Assembly (NCBI GenBank): GCA_964016885.1
Contig: OZ024743.1
Coordinates: 188,908,357-188,972,356 of the forward strand
Source: Eledone cirrhosa
Taxonomy: Eukaryota > Mollusca > Cephalopoda > Octopoda > Eledonidae
DNA length: 64,000 nucleotides
Direction of reading: 5' to 3'
Made by a program: the position numbers and the translations under genes. Of the stretch, positions 30,750-41,989 are shown piece after piece. The notes beneath the pieces were generated by a model. That model ran no database searches, was not told the DNA's origin, and worked only from the letters and a program-made list of their open reading frames with translations. Position 1 is the stretch's first letter, and each line of letters begins with the position of its first letter.

Positions 30750-30860
30750 CAGTCCTATGCGAGCAAGACAACCACTCTTGCCTCAAGTGGGAGAACCCCC
30801 GTCCAAACCCATGCAAGCGTGGAACACGGACGCTAAACCTGATGATGATGATGATGATGA

Positions 30861-32445
30861 TGATGATCTGCAGGTTTTGCATCAGCGTTTCCTCTCCTTG
30901 AGAGAAACCCTAACAAGGAACAGGGGTCTCTCACTTACAGTGGGCTTATCATACACTCACACACCAGCCTGAATATTTTCATGTCCCTGTGCTAATATAT
31001 ATATTAAACCCATGCAAGCATGGAATATGGACGTTAAACGATGATGATGATATATATATATACACACATATGCATAATCTATTGGATGGCCATTGATACA
31101 TGAGTTCCTCCCCCTTTTAACAGGTTTTCTTTTTATTCCACAAGGTGTCCAATATCATCCTCTCCACTACGCAAGCTTGGGGGAATTGCCACTTTAATCA
31201 GCAATGACCTGACCATGTGACATGTTACCAGTAGCACTTGAGAGTGACCTGACAACATACATACATCCACCCATCTATTCCATCCATCCATCCATACATA
31301 CATTTCAATTCTTCCTTACCATTAACCCCTTAACATCTACCACATGAAATCACATGAGCAAAACATTCTTAAAAATTATAAAACCAAGCACCATTACTAA
31401 AGCGCATTACGATAATGTCTCTCTTCCAACACTACACATTTTCAAAGTGATCTATCCACTATTAAACATACTATAAGCATTTGAGTCAACAAAATATAAT
31501 ACCAGTTACGTACTAGGGTTCAATTTAATCAACTTTCCTCTCACTCAAAATTGGTGGCCTTCTGCCTAAATCAGAAACCCTTATTTTTTCCTGCATATTC
31601 TGAATAAGACAATATTGTACAGTGGTATTCACAGCTTTTTAGCACCCAATCTTTCATGTAAGTTCCTGTTACTCATCCTATAGAAGATATTCAAGTCATT
31701 CCTCTTTAATTGCTGAAAATGTTCTGCATTCAATGCCAATGGTTTATGGTCCTGCAACCTCATACTTACAAATCATTTACACATGCTTTTCATAGAAAGT
31801 AGAGAAATCTTTTGTTGCCAGCAGGAAAATCAATTTTCTCAACGTATTCTTGATTGTGTTAACACCCATTTGTTCTAACTGTATCACAAATTATACTACC
31901 TAGGTAATAGAATATACCTGTTACTTTTAGTGAGTCATCTCAACTGGTCAATGCTTTTAGTTCAATTGTGATAATACTTATAGCTCTCCTAACCAGTTAG
32001 CTTCATGCAGATACATTTCTAATTTTGTGTAGTCATTATTACTACAGAATGTATTATTCAATACATACATGACACCTACATAACTAAGTTTCTGCTTTGA
32101 TGACTTTTGCTAGTTTTTGTGCCCCTCCTTTTACATGATTATACTTTAATATTAAAACCTTAAACAATATTTTTATTTTAACTTGTTAATTAAGTCCACT
32201 TTGCAGAATTTATGACAGAATTGCCAAAAACTAGACACTAACAAATATCTCAAGCTGAGGGAAATTTGTAACTGTTAAAGGAAGTAGTTTGAGAACAGAA
32301 CGGTGGGGTGAATCAATCTGCAGCTTAAGTTCAAGACTGCCTCGTATATATTGAACTAAATATATCATGTGAATATTATATAATAATTAAATGTTTACTA
32401 GGGAGGCTGTCATAACTTCACTAAGCAGAGGAATCCATCTAATCC
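30861..32445. other. AT-rich DNA with small repeat scraps
   Basis: RTE-tail scrap at 31005-31050 (CCATGCAAGCATGGAATATG then ATGATGATGATA). OR-type SINE 3' scrap, long form, at about 31490-31590 (CAATTTAATCAAC, then AAAATTGGTGGCC). No gene seen. Confidence 0.45.
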
Positions 32446-32960
32446 CTTGTTTTACAGGTTTTCTATGAATGCATGCCCTTTTTATCACCAGCAACTTTAC
32501 AGAGTGTACTTGGTGCATTTATTGTGTACATAAATAGGACTAAGGTAAATGTCATGTCTTTGACACAGTTGCAGAGTCCTACTGTCACTTTGTATGGCAG
32601 GTTTTCTATGGCTGGATGTATTTCCTATCACCAACCACTTTACAAAGTATACTAGGAGTGTTTATCCTGTAAATCAACAAAACTAGGGAGATTAACTAAC
32701 GAAGAATTCACCTGGCCCTGGTTTGGCAAATTTTCTATGGCTGGATACCTTTTATATCAACAACTACATTACAGGATATACTGAGAATATTCATAGCTCA
32801 TGAGCACTAGGTAGGCTTTCATGCCCCTGACACAAATGGAGTCCGCAACCCTTTCTTTTTGGCATGGTTTCTAGCATGGGATTGTCTTTCTGTTACCAAT
32901 CACACTAAAGGGCTCACTCCTCACGGCACCAGTAATAGAGCTGTTATACATTTATTCAAC
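32446..32960 (-). repeat. Degenerate tandem of about 145-bp RTE-tail units
   Basis: At least three units share GGTTTTCTATG(A/G)CTGGATG, then ACTTTACA(A/G)AGTNTACT and a CAACAAAACTAGG-like block, at roughly 32455, 32598 and 32735, with a further partial unit near 32860. They resemble the arrays at 10820 and 53360. Confidence 0.55.
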
Positions 32961-32967
32961 TGAAGAG

Positions 32968-33027
32968 CCCTGTTATGCCCAGCCTATCCAGTGGGTGGAG
33001 TAGTCGGATAGGCTGGGCATAACAGGG
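32968..33027. repeat. Perfect 22-bp inverted repeat with 16-base loop
   Basis: Left arm 32968-32989 (CCCTGTTATGCCCAGCCTAT plus CC) and right arm 33006-33027 are exact reverse complements; the loop is 32990-33005. Pairing stops abruptly at both ends. Possible explanations are a small-RNA hairpin, a transposon footprint or a foldback assembly artefact. Confidence 0.9.
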
Positions 33028-33815
33028 ACAATATGTATTATGTCATGAGTGCGGTGGGGTTGAGTGAGTAGAGAGTAGGGAGGGAGATATATTCATATAT
33101 ATTCAAAGAATATATATTCATATATATTTAAGAAATAAAGAAACATAGTTGTGTAAAGATGCACAGTTAACAGAGGTATAAGAGGAACACTTTGATGAGA
33201 TTAACTTAAACAAAACAAAGAAGTGAATATTCAATAAGACAGGAATTTAATTTCAGTAAAGTACATTGAGAAAATATATAATCCACAAGAGATATATTGC
33301 AAGGATAAAATTCAGCTTAGTTTATGTTATTGTTGCTGTTTTTGTTTAGTATTTTCCCCAAGTTACCTTTAATCATATAAACTGATTGATTAAACTGATT
33401 GAAGCCAAGAAATGTTAGTGCCTTCTAATGCACACTTCTTTTAAAAAATATGATGTGATTTGAGGATAGATTTGACTGCTGTTTCTAAGAAGATTAAATG
33501 GCTATGCAGAGGCTCTGTTGTTTGCTCAATTAGATATCAGTGAAATAAAAAGTTATTTCTCTCTCTTTTATATATATATATGTATGTTCTTCTGGTTTTA
33601 TAATTTCACAAATTTTTATCAATAGAGAGAGAGTCGGTTTCTAACATAGACACAAGACTCTCTCATTGGAATTTACACAACATCAACTAGGTAGATTATA
33701 TATGCATGTCTACATGTGTAGATATGGATGTTATTGTATGTGTGGATGTGTATGTTTTGAGTTGTATGTGTGCATGTGTATATGCTTTGTATCTGTACAT
33801 ATGTATATGCGGTTA
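33028..33815. other. Anonymous AT-rich DNA
   Basis: No gene; (TA)n near 33570 and TATGTGTG-type repeats at 33700-33810. Confidence 0.4.
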
Positions 33816-34229
33816 TTAGATGCAACATTTTTGGAATGTTTTACATATTTTTACTGTTCCATTAATGGATTGTACTTGTAATTTCATAACTAGTTGTGTT
33901 CTTTCTGTTCCTGTGAAGCCTAGCTTTTCAAGATTTGTATTGAGGCAGTTACTAACATACCCCAGTGCTCCAATAATCACAGGTATAAATCTGAAGGTGT
34001 AATCAGGGTGGAGTATCTGCAGATTTCTCATCAGTTCTGCATAAATATTTTCCTTTTCGCTAGTCTTCAATATTATATTGGCATCTGCTGGGCAGCTAAC
34101 GTCCACTACTGTGCATGCTTTCTTTTCCCTGTCCCATATCATAATATCTGGTCTGTTATGCCTGCATTTTATTGGGGTTTTTACTGGAACATTCCACCAG
34201 TACTCTTTCATATTATGGATGTCCTCCAC
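33816..34229 (-). pseudogene. Restriction-like endonuclease domain, second RLE LINE
   Basis: 137 codons with CRHNRPDIMIWDREKKACTV and VVDVSCPAD, EKENIYAELM, then FIPVIIGALGY. The RPD-x(13)-D spacing and downstream Lys are the nuclease signature. It is clearly homologous to 4144-4479 but from a different subfamily. Confidence 0.75.
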
Positions 34230-34860
34230 ATTGCTGTAGCTTTTAATGAGTTTATTATCAGGCTATCTTTTCTACGGATTGCCTTGTACAGTGTTTTGGC
34301 CACTACATCATGCCTCATAGGTAGATAGTACCACGATGACAACTTTGGACAGCTGCTGATGACATGGGTGACATCTTGGATGTTAATTCTGCAGAGTCTA
34401 CACTTGTTATCACATCTAGGTCTTTTGCCTGCATCCCTATCTCTTTTGTGAATCAGGTATTTCGTGTTAATCTCCTGTTCTTGGATTGCAAAAGCGTATC
34501 CTTCAAAGTGGTCCAAGATAGACTACTTTCCTTATCTATATTACTCTCACTCTGAAGCTTCCTGGCAACATATCCATGCATGATTTTTTGCTGATAAGCA
34601 TGCAGTTTTTCATACATGGATTCACTGCGATACTGCTGAGCGACTTCCCTGGGTGTGAGTTTTTGATTATCACACAGGGAATATCTCTGAATGAGTTCCT
34701 TCCCAACTCTCATGATCTTATCTGTTTCATGCAGATAGACTTGCTCGAGAGACAGGCTCCTACACTTCGAGGTTCGTAGATGTTGTCGGAGGGATATGAT
34801 GCGACATTCAAATGTTGTCTGGACTAATGTTAGGCCTCTGCCTCCCTGCTTGTGTTTCAA
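34208..34860 (-). pseudogene. Post-RT and zinc-knuckle region, second RLE LINE
   Basis: Two overlapping open stretches. The upstream one has KQGGRGLTLVQTTFECRIIS. The downstream one has EQEINTKYLIHKRD and the knuckle CRLCRINIQDVTHVISSC (C-x2-C-x8-H-x4-C) followed by MRHDVVAKTLYKAI. The frame change between them marks an indel near 34470-34510. Confidence 0.7.
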
Positions 34861-34956
34861 GTAAAGGCAGTCTATGTCACTGTTGATGTGGAAGTTTCCG
34901 GTGTTGTTTAGTATTTTTTGAGTTCTAACATCAACTGCTTGGATTTCGTCTATCGT

Positions 34957-35937
34957 TCAATTGAGTATTCCAAACATTGGTGTTAGGACAGACACAGCAA
35001 ACCCATTGTGAGCCACTGTTTTCTTTAGCGCTGAGAGTTCCGATGACCAGATCTTTCTTAATCGGGTGTAGTATTCCCTGGTTACACGTTCTTTATTACA
35101 GATATCATTATAGGATATGTTCTCGTCTAACCCCAGGTATCTGTAGCAGTCCTCATCAGATATCGGTGAAACAGTTAGGCCATTGATGACAATGTTGCTA
35201 GATTGGGTTGTAGTTTTTCCCCGCTTTATATGAGCATTTATCTTGACCAAACTCCATTCCTATATCCTTTGAGAATGTTGTAACCAGGTCAAGATTTTTC
35301 TTCATCCCATCCATGTTCTTGGCATAGAGTTTCAGATCAACCACAAAGAAATTATGGGTTAGGTTCATATTTCTGTCCTCCTGTGAGCCAATGATGTATC
35401 CTTCACATTTTTTTTAGCAGAAAGGACAAGGGATTTAATGAGAGGATTAATAATATCGAGACTGTCTCCCTGAAATATACGCCTGCAATATTTTATTTTA
35501 TCAGTGAAAATAGAGTCCTCCCTCTCTGTCTTTAACCTTAGGATAGTAGCCCAAGAAGAAGAAAGCTTCTCTATGGCTTTGATAATGTCTGTGACTTTAG
35601 CAAGTTGGAGGGCCTCTATCGTCCAAGAGTGGGGAACAGAACCAAAAGCTTTCCTGTAGTTCAGCCAGACTGTAGCCATATTCCTCGTAAGTTGTCACAC
35701 CTCCAATATCGCAGTTTTGTTGATTAGGAGTTGTTCAGCACATCCCCAAACCCCTTTCTTTCCAGCTGCTTGTTCATCTGTGATGATGATATTATTTTCA
35801 CAGTGATCTTGGAGGAATAGGTTCAGGCAGGATGTATACATCTTATACATCAGGTTCTGGCATGCAATGGGCCGGTAGTTTTTTGCCAAGTGGGTGTCTT
35901 TGTTCTTGGGGACCAGTAATGTTTGTGCTAATGTCAA
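34957..35937 (-). pseudogene. RT region of the second RLE LINE, broken
   Basis: Fragments are YRPIACQNLMYKMYT (35695-35937), VWLNYRKAFGSVPHSW and FQGDSLDIINPLIKS (35365-35679), FVVDLKLYAKNMDGMKK (about 35300-35350) and YRYLGLDENISYNDI (34957-35250). Stops or frameshifts separate them and one catalytic Asp is lost in motif C. Confidence 0.7.
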
Positions 35938-36054
35938 CCATTCTGGTATAAGTGTATCTCCCTTAAGAACTTGTTGGTAGAGGTCAGTAAGATACCTCCG
36001 ATAGAATATCAGTTTTTTGTACTAGTAGCCAACAATCATGTCTCTTCCTGGTGT

Positions 36055-36057
36055 GTG

Positions 36058-36123
<66 letters not shown>

Positions 36124-36152
36124 CGTGTGTGTGTGCGCATGCGTGTGTGTGA
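36055..36152. repeat. (GT)n/(GC)n microsatellite
   Basis: About 55 bases of pure GT, then GCGCGCGTGCG and mixed TGTG; alternating purine-pyrimidine of the kind that can adopt Z-DNA. Confidence 0.9.
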
Positions 36153-37186
36153 TTGGTAAGTTTGGAAGCTTTATTTTAAATAATCACTACTACTATTTCT
36201 AGCCATTGTCTTTTCCTCCTGTTCCTCCATTATCCTATTACTTATACATATATCACTAGAAAATATATTTACATTTCTTTATCTGCTCTCTAACCATAGA
36301 CATTAAAAAAGAAAATTCAGCAATGTCAATGCTAAATAGAATATAACTGCCCTGTCCCATCTCTTAAACTTTAAGACCTCATCTCCTGGTGATATTATTT
36401 TGTCTTAATTTAGAAATGTGATGACAGTACAATTTTCTGTTTTCTTTCTTTATTTACTCTCAATGGAAATTTTTGCATCACCTTATGACAGCTATCTCAT
36501 TTTAAAACAAGATATGTTTGAGAATATGTGCCATATGTTGACAGTTCTTGTGTAAGTCATTAATATGATCATATTTCATTATTTCACATAAAGCCTGTAG
36601 TTTATTTTTTTTAAGAGATAGAGAAAGAGAAAATATCTATGTAAATTCAATTTATGTCAATAATAAAATTACTAATCAAACAAAAATATGATTTTCAAAT
36701 TTTACAGTGTAATTAAAATTGAAGTTTCTTTGTGCTCCTATATCTAATCAAAGGTTGAAATGGCTGGGTTATTAAGAAAAAAAAAAAGCTGGTTGAGAAA
36801 AGTTTTGTTTGTTTTTCAAAGTAGAATTATGTCTGGTATTTCAAATTTTTCTAGTTGTAAACTGAATGCTTGTCTGTAAGAATACATATCTAAAATTATA
36901 CAAGAGATGAGAGTATAATTTGTCATGTGAAGCCATCCCCGTCCTGGATATGACACCTTGATGCAGTAGTGGGGCTTGTGAGGACTAAGGAAAACTCAAG
37001 CTATGCCAAGAGCACAGTTCTGGAAAAGCCTATGTCCTATGGGCTTTCCAGGGCTGAAGATTATACAAATGCCACAGTGGATAACATCAGATAAAGTTAT
37101 GCAAGTAATATACATATGAATAAGTGTATACACATACCTTCATCATTATCATAATAAATTAATATCTACTCTCCCTGCAGGAATTG
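36153..37186. other. Anonymous AT-rich DNA
   Basis: No gene or named repeat recognised. Short TA-rich tracts only. Confidence 0.4.
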
Positions 37187-37480
37187 GTTGAACAGGTTGT
37201 TATGGTCCAACACAAGATGATTTGGATAACATTCCTTGTTCATACATTCCATATTTATGCATGGTTTCTACTGGTTGATCTCATTTGTAACATCAACCAC
37301 TTTATATAGTGTATTGTATGGATTTTCTCATAGCACCAATACTAGAGATGTTATCAGATCTCCAAAAAGACCATAGCGTCCTCTCTACCATACAGTGTCT
37401 TGCTTCATTTGTCAACTACTTTCCATCATGATGCTAATACCAGAGAGGTTTCTCTAAAATTTCTCCAACATGACATTGGT
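37187..37480 (-). repeat. Degenerate RTE-tail units
   Basis: GGTTTCTACTGGTTGATC and CAACCACTTTATATAGTGTA, then ACCAATACTAGAGATGTTAT repeat imperfectly, as at 10820 and 32446. Confidence 0.45.
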
Positions 37481-37799
37481 TACTCAAGCAGTTCAAAGTT
37501 GAATGCTGGTAGAAGCTTCAATGAGAAATGTTATACATACTTCTATTAGCATTCAGCCTTGAACTATTGGAGTAACATGCTAGGAAAATTCCAGATTAAC
37601 AGGTTTCTGGATCAACCCTGATAAACTATTAATCTCTACTATAGTAGTGAGTACTCATTCTTGCATACATCAGGAACACCATATTATTATGCGTTGTAAG
37701 AAGCTAGTAAAAAGTCAGTGAAAGGAAGTGCATCGATCTGGAAAACATTGCTTCAAAAAGTCTTATCTACCCCAGAATGGAAAAGTCAATATAGAAACA

Positions 37800-37886
37800 A
37801 TGATGATGATGATGATATATATATGATATATATATATGATATATATATGATATATATATATGATATATATATATGATATATATAAT
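37800..37886. repeat. (GAT)n and (ATGATATATAT)n microsatellite
   Basis: It abuts the 3' end of LINE copy D; similar TATGATATATA repeats lie at the other end (40141-40440). Confidence 0.85.
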
Positions 37887-38253
37887 CATCATCATCATCA
37901 ACGTTTAACGTCCGTGTTCCACGCTTGCATGGGTTTGGACGGGGGTTTTCCCACTTGAGGCAAGAGTGATTGTCTTGCTCGCATAGGACTATCTGGCGGG
38001 TTTTCTACAGCTGGATGCCCTTCCTAACACCAACCACATTTACAGTGTGGGGCTGGGAGGTTTTTACAGTGTTGCCTACACGACCACATTACAGCGTGGA
38101 CTGTGTCTACACGATCTCATTTGTTTCGGCCTGGATGTTGTGGCACCAACATAACTTTACATTGAAGGGGCGGTGTGGATGGGGTGGGGTGGGTGGGACG
38201 GGGGTGTATTTTGTTAGAGATGCCTGCTGGCTGTAGTAGGTTTTACTTTGTAT

Positions 38254-39567
38254 TTAGGTAACGCGGGTCTTCTCTGTTACTGAGTACCGCCAAAGGTCTC
38301 GGTCCAGTGACATTGTCTTGGAGAGGTGTAAGCGTGTGAGGTCAGAATTTATCAGCTCGTCCCAGGTTTTTCTGGGTCTGCCTACTCCGTAGCTACCGTC
38401 TATCTTTATTGCCCTGCACTTTGTTATACAGCTGTCGTCTTTCATGCGCATCACGTGACCATACCAACGTAGCCTTCTCTCGAGTAAACAACATCTGATC
38501 CCTCTTATTTCTAATTTTTTCCTTAGTTCGCTTATGCTTTGCTGTTCACGTATGTTACTATAACACATCCAGCGGAGCATGCAAGCATCGTTCCTCTCTA
38601 GTCTGCGTATATCCTCTGCACACAATGCCCAGGTCTCACTGCCATGCAACATTGCTGTCCGTATGCAGGCATCATACAACCTGCCTTTCATTCCTAGGGA
38701 GAACCCTTTAGCAGCTAATAGGAGTATAAGCTCTCTGAACTTTTTCCAACCAGTTCTGACTCTAGCTACTGTACTTTCAGAGCACCCTCCCCCACTGCTG
38801 ATTTTGTCGCCCAGGTAACGGAAGCTGTCCACTATTTCTATAGAACCCTCTGCGCAATTGAAAGAGCTAGTATTTTGTGGGCACTTGCTGCTACTTATTG
38901 CACCAGAGCACCGGCCACATGTAAAATCTATGTTCTTAGTTAGCTTACCTGTGATCCCACTACATCTTTTATGCACCCATACTTTGCATTTGGGACATAA
39001 AATGGAGTTTCTACCTACGCCTTTCCTACACACTGGGCATGGCCATTTCCCGGAAGGGACCGGTGCCTTATTTTCTTTCCTACAAACTAGAACTTTAGTC
39101 TTAGCCAGGTTAATTTTAAGGCCTTTTGATTCTAGGCCGTGCTTCCATGTTTGGAATTTCTTCTCTAGCTCGGCAATTGATTCAGCTATGAGCGTTAGAT
39201 CATCTGCGTATAGGAGTTCCCATGGGCAGCCGGTCTTGAACTCCTCTGTTATAGCCTGAAGGGCAATAATAAATAGGAGGGGGCTAAGAACAGAGCCCTG
39301 ATGGACACCAACTTTTACGCTAAACTCTTCACTATATTCGTTGTTAATTCTAACCTTGCTGACTGTTTCTTTATACATGGCTTGTATAGCTCTCACAAGC
39401 CATTCGTCAACACCTAGTTTTCTAAGAGCCCACCAGATAATGGAACGGGGGACTCTGTCGAAGGCTTTCTCCAAGTCAACAAAAGCTAAGTATAGGGGTT
39501 TACTTTTAGCCAGGTACTTCTCCTGTAGTTGTCGTACAATGAAAAGAGCGTCTGTGGTACTTTTGCC
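38254..39567 (-). pseudogene. RTE RT core, PHD-like finger and C-terminal domain (copy D)
   Basis: The frame reads FVDLEKAFDRVP-equivalent text (here VDMEKAF), HQGSVLSPLLF, YADDLTLIAES, the C4HC3 finger (38909-39039, CPVC, CPKC, VWVHKRC, CGRC), IVDSFRYLGDKISS, RRLRWYGHVMRM and GRPRKTWDELI. It is open for more than 400 codons after the single stop. Its residues match copy B at nearly all positions. Confidence 0.85.
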
Positions 39568-40140
39568 TTACACAAACCTGAACTGCATTTCATCTAGATC
39601 AATTCTCTCTCTGATTAGTTGCGCTATTACTTTTTCCGTGACCTTCATGACCTGGACGATTAATTTAATGCCTCTATAGTTATACCTATCTCGGGCATCT
39701 CCTTTACCCTTGTTAATGATGATGCTGCTATGCCAGTCCTTCGGAACAACCCCATTCTGTATGACTTGGTTTACTATCCGGGAGACCATGGTGTGTCCCA
39801 CTGTTCCAGAGGCTTTCAGCATCTCAGCAACTATTTCCGAAGGCCCAGTTGCCTTAGCCACCTTCATATCTTTGATTGCCTTGCTTATTATACTACCTTC
39901 GACTAACACTGCTGGTCCCTCTACTGGGTCGATGTGGGGGAGACTGTCTTTCTCCCATTTATTCTCCTCATTTAGAAGCCTTTCGTAGTGACTCTTCCAA
40001 GCTACCTTCTTATCAGCGTCAGTGATGGCAAGTACACCATCATCATTAAGTACACACTTCTCCCCGACAATATCACGGTTTTCCTTGACACATTGCCTAG
40101 CAATCCTGAACACCTCACGTTTTTGGTCCTCGCGTTGTAG
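39568..40140 (-). pseudogene. RTE linker and RT N-terminal part (copy D), before the stop
   Basis: Reads REDQKREVFRIARQCVKENR, GPAVLVEGSIISKAIKDM and GPSEIVAEMLKASGTVGHT up to MQFRFV, then TAA where the other copies have FVSGKST (Ser). The open frame continues upstream into the microsatellite only because its 15-base unit has no stop; that part is not protein. Confidence 0.8.
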
Positions 40141-40440
40141 AACATGATATATATATATATATGATATATATATATATGATATATATACATATGATATATA
40201 TACATATGATATATATACATATGATATATATACATATGATATATATACATATGATATATATACATATGATATATATACATATGATATATATACATATGAT
40301 ATATATACATATATATACATCTGATAAATATACATATGATATATATATATACATATGATATATATACATATGATATATATATATATATATATATATACAT
40401 ATGATATATATACATATGATATATATATATATATATACAT
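40141..40440. repeat. (GATATATATACATAT)n 15-bp array
   Basis: About 300 bases, with at least ten near-perfect 15-base units at 40170-40310 and less regular TA-rich units around them. The unit length is a multiple of three, which creates long Tyr-Ile-Met-His artefact frames. Confidence 0.92.
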
Positions 40441-40563
40441 AATATAAATAAATAAATTAACTATGGAAATATAAAAGATGCAGAAGCGAAAACCAACCAA
40501 ACAGTGAGTGTGTTCTGTTATTTCTGGCAATATTATTACAACAATATGACTCTCCCCAAATAT

Positions 40564-40568
<5 letters not shown>
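40441..40568 (+). mobile_element. Solo 3' end of a Penelope-like element
   Basis: AAGCGAAAACCAACCAAACA, then GTGAGTGTGTTCTGTTATT, CTGGCAATATTA and ATGACTCTCCCCAAATATAAC match the last part of the PLE 3' region at 19895-19985. TA microsatellites bound both ends. Confidence 0.85.
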
Positions 40569-40593
<25 letters not shown>

Positions 40594-40595
<2 letters not shown>

Positions 40596-40800
40596 TCATC
40601 GTTTAACATCCATTTTCGACACTAGCATGGTTAGACAAGCTGACTCATTGTGAGACAAGCCAGGATGGAGGACTGTGTTTTGCTCACACAGAACTGATTT
40701 TGGCTTGGTTTCTACAGCTGGATGATTTTGTCATGATACTTACACAACCACTTTACAATGTGGTTAGGACACCTACATGACCACTTTACAGTGTGACATA
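40594..40800 (-). repeat. RTE-type 3' tail fragment
   Basis: TCATCGTTTAACATCCATTT, CACTAGCATGGTTAGAC, TTTCTACAGCTGGATG and ACCACTTTACAATGTGG occur in reverse order of the tail. No coding part. Confidence 0.7.
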
Positions 40801-40893
40801 TATACACATTAAAGTTTTCACTCCAACATAGCTCTATACAAATAAGTATTTGAATGTTGTATATCTAATGATATATGGTATGTTTACGAATAA

Positions 40894-41283
40894 ACATTTG
40901 GAAAGCCTTTCAGCTTTGAAAATTGAAAAGCTGATAGCTAGTGTCGTCAAGAGGATTTCAGCAGAAGTAGTAGGGGGGATAACTGCCAACACATTTCTGG
41001 CTTGGTCGTCATTAAGACAGTGCTTCCCCCACCCTGCTCTTTACTTGAATTTAAAATAGGCAAAAATATATAGCTTTTTTGCATATGTACATGGGCTGAT
41101 TAGCTTCATTTGCATATGGTGCTGTCAAGCTGGCTCAGCCTGAAAGTAAAATTGAAGTTTTCACTCTGGCCTAAGCCAGAAATGCACTGTCAGTTATCTC
41201 TCCCTACTGTATCTGCTGAAATATGCTAGATGGCTCTAGCCATCAGCTTTCCAATATTTATAGCTAAAAGGCTTTCCAAATGT
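40894..41283. mobile_element. Foldback (inverted-repeat) element 1
   Basis: Left arm 40894-41007 and right arm 41168-41283 are imperfect reverse complements about 115 bases long. Shared blocks include ACATTTGGAAAGCC at the outer ends, then GGAAAGCTGATGGCTAG-like, ATTTCAGCAGA and CATTTCTGGCTT. The centre is about 160 bases. Length and structure fit a non-autonomous DNA transposon (MITE); no transposase is present. Confidence 0.7.
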
Positions 41284-41985
41284 GTATCATGAGATACACA
41301 AAATTCATATATGTATAATTACATTGTTGAAGAGCCATTATAGTTTCTAACAACCCACAAAATCTTTTATATCTTTTGTGCAGTGTCAGAAGTTTGGTCA
41401 CACCACAATGACTTGGTCCCTATGCAGAATTTAGTGATGTTTCTTATTTCCTGTAGGCTAAATAGATAGATTATCTTTCTTGAGCTTATATTTCCTACTT
41501 GTTGAAGTTTCTTGTGAAGTGAAGTACTTTGCACTATGAATTTCACTTGGCTGGAGATTTCAACATTATATTTTGTATGAAATTTGTTATGAAATCATGT
41601 GTTATAATGGTAAAAGAAATCTCATGGTACTCCAAAGGTCCACATTGCCATTAATAACACATCTCTATGATATTTCATCTGGATTATCAATATATACTTC
41701 ATCACACTTTCTATGAATTTGTTAAGTGAGATTCTTTCTTGCAATTTATTTTGATCATAATATTTCTTTTTGTTACTAAGTGTTCTATTGCTAAACAAGT
41801 GTGTACATTGCCATGATACTATGTGTATGTGTGTGTAGTTGCTCTGTCTTTATGTGTGTGCATATTTAATCATGCATGTAGTGGCTCTGTGTTTATGTGT
41901 GTGCGTGTTTAATCATGCATGTAGTTGCTGTGTGTGTATCTGTGATGGCAAACATCTTTGTATATACAATTATCTGTGTGTGTGT
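41284..41985. other. Anonymous AT-rich DNA ending in a TG-rich tandem
   Basis: At 41825-41960 a unit of about 62 bases (TTTATGTGTGTG, then TTTAATCATGCATGTAGT) is repeated two to three times. No gene seen. Confidence 0.5.
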
Positions 41986-41989
41986 CTGT

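Larger units (their letters stand above)
28738..30860 (+). mobile_element. RTE LINE copy C, 5' truncated, few lesions
   Basis: It begins inside the RT (MKTGKAAGPS) and ends in (GAT)n at about 30866. Two lesions are visible: TAA in place of GAA at about 28768 and one inserted A at about 30095. The 3' tail carries an extra 113-bp tandem duplication that copies B, D and E lack. Confidence 0.9.
33816..36045 (-). mobile_element. Second RLE LINE (R4/Dong-like), dead
   Basis: Minus strand in order: PEWLTLAQTLLVPKNKDTHL and AKNYRPIACQNLMYKMYT (RT), VWLNYRKAFGSVPHSWTIEA (motif A region), RRIFQGDSLDIINPLI, then FVVDLKLYAKNM (motif C region), a knuckle CRLCRINIQDVTHVISSC, and RPDIMIWDREKKACTVVDVS (restriction-like endonuclease). 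The FxDD box is degraded to FVVDLK at about 35332-35351. Motif A has SVPHS with the first Asp replaced (NYRKAF). The 5' break is at the (GT)n run at 36055. Confidence 0.8.
37887..40140 (-). mobile_element. RTE LINE copy D, 5' truncated, in microsatellite DNA
   Basis: Minus strand, 3' tail at 37887-38253 and coding part at 38254-40140. The 5' break at about 40140 meets a long (GATATATATACATAT)n array directly. There is one nonsense codon (39568-39570) and a short deletion (the NCYKGKG region reads INKGKG). Confidence 0.92.

Noticed and set aside
40141..40440. CRISPR-like regular repeat array
   Set aside because: The units are contiguous without unique spacers and the DNA is eukaryotic; it is a microsatellite.
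40141..40599. N-terminal Tyr-Ile-Met-His repeat protein fused to the RTE frame of copy D
   Set aside because: The 15-base microsatellite unit keeps the frame open by chance. LINE homology starts at about 40140.
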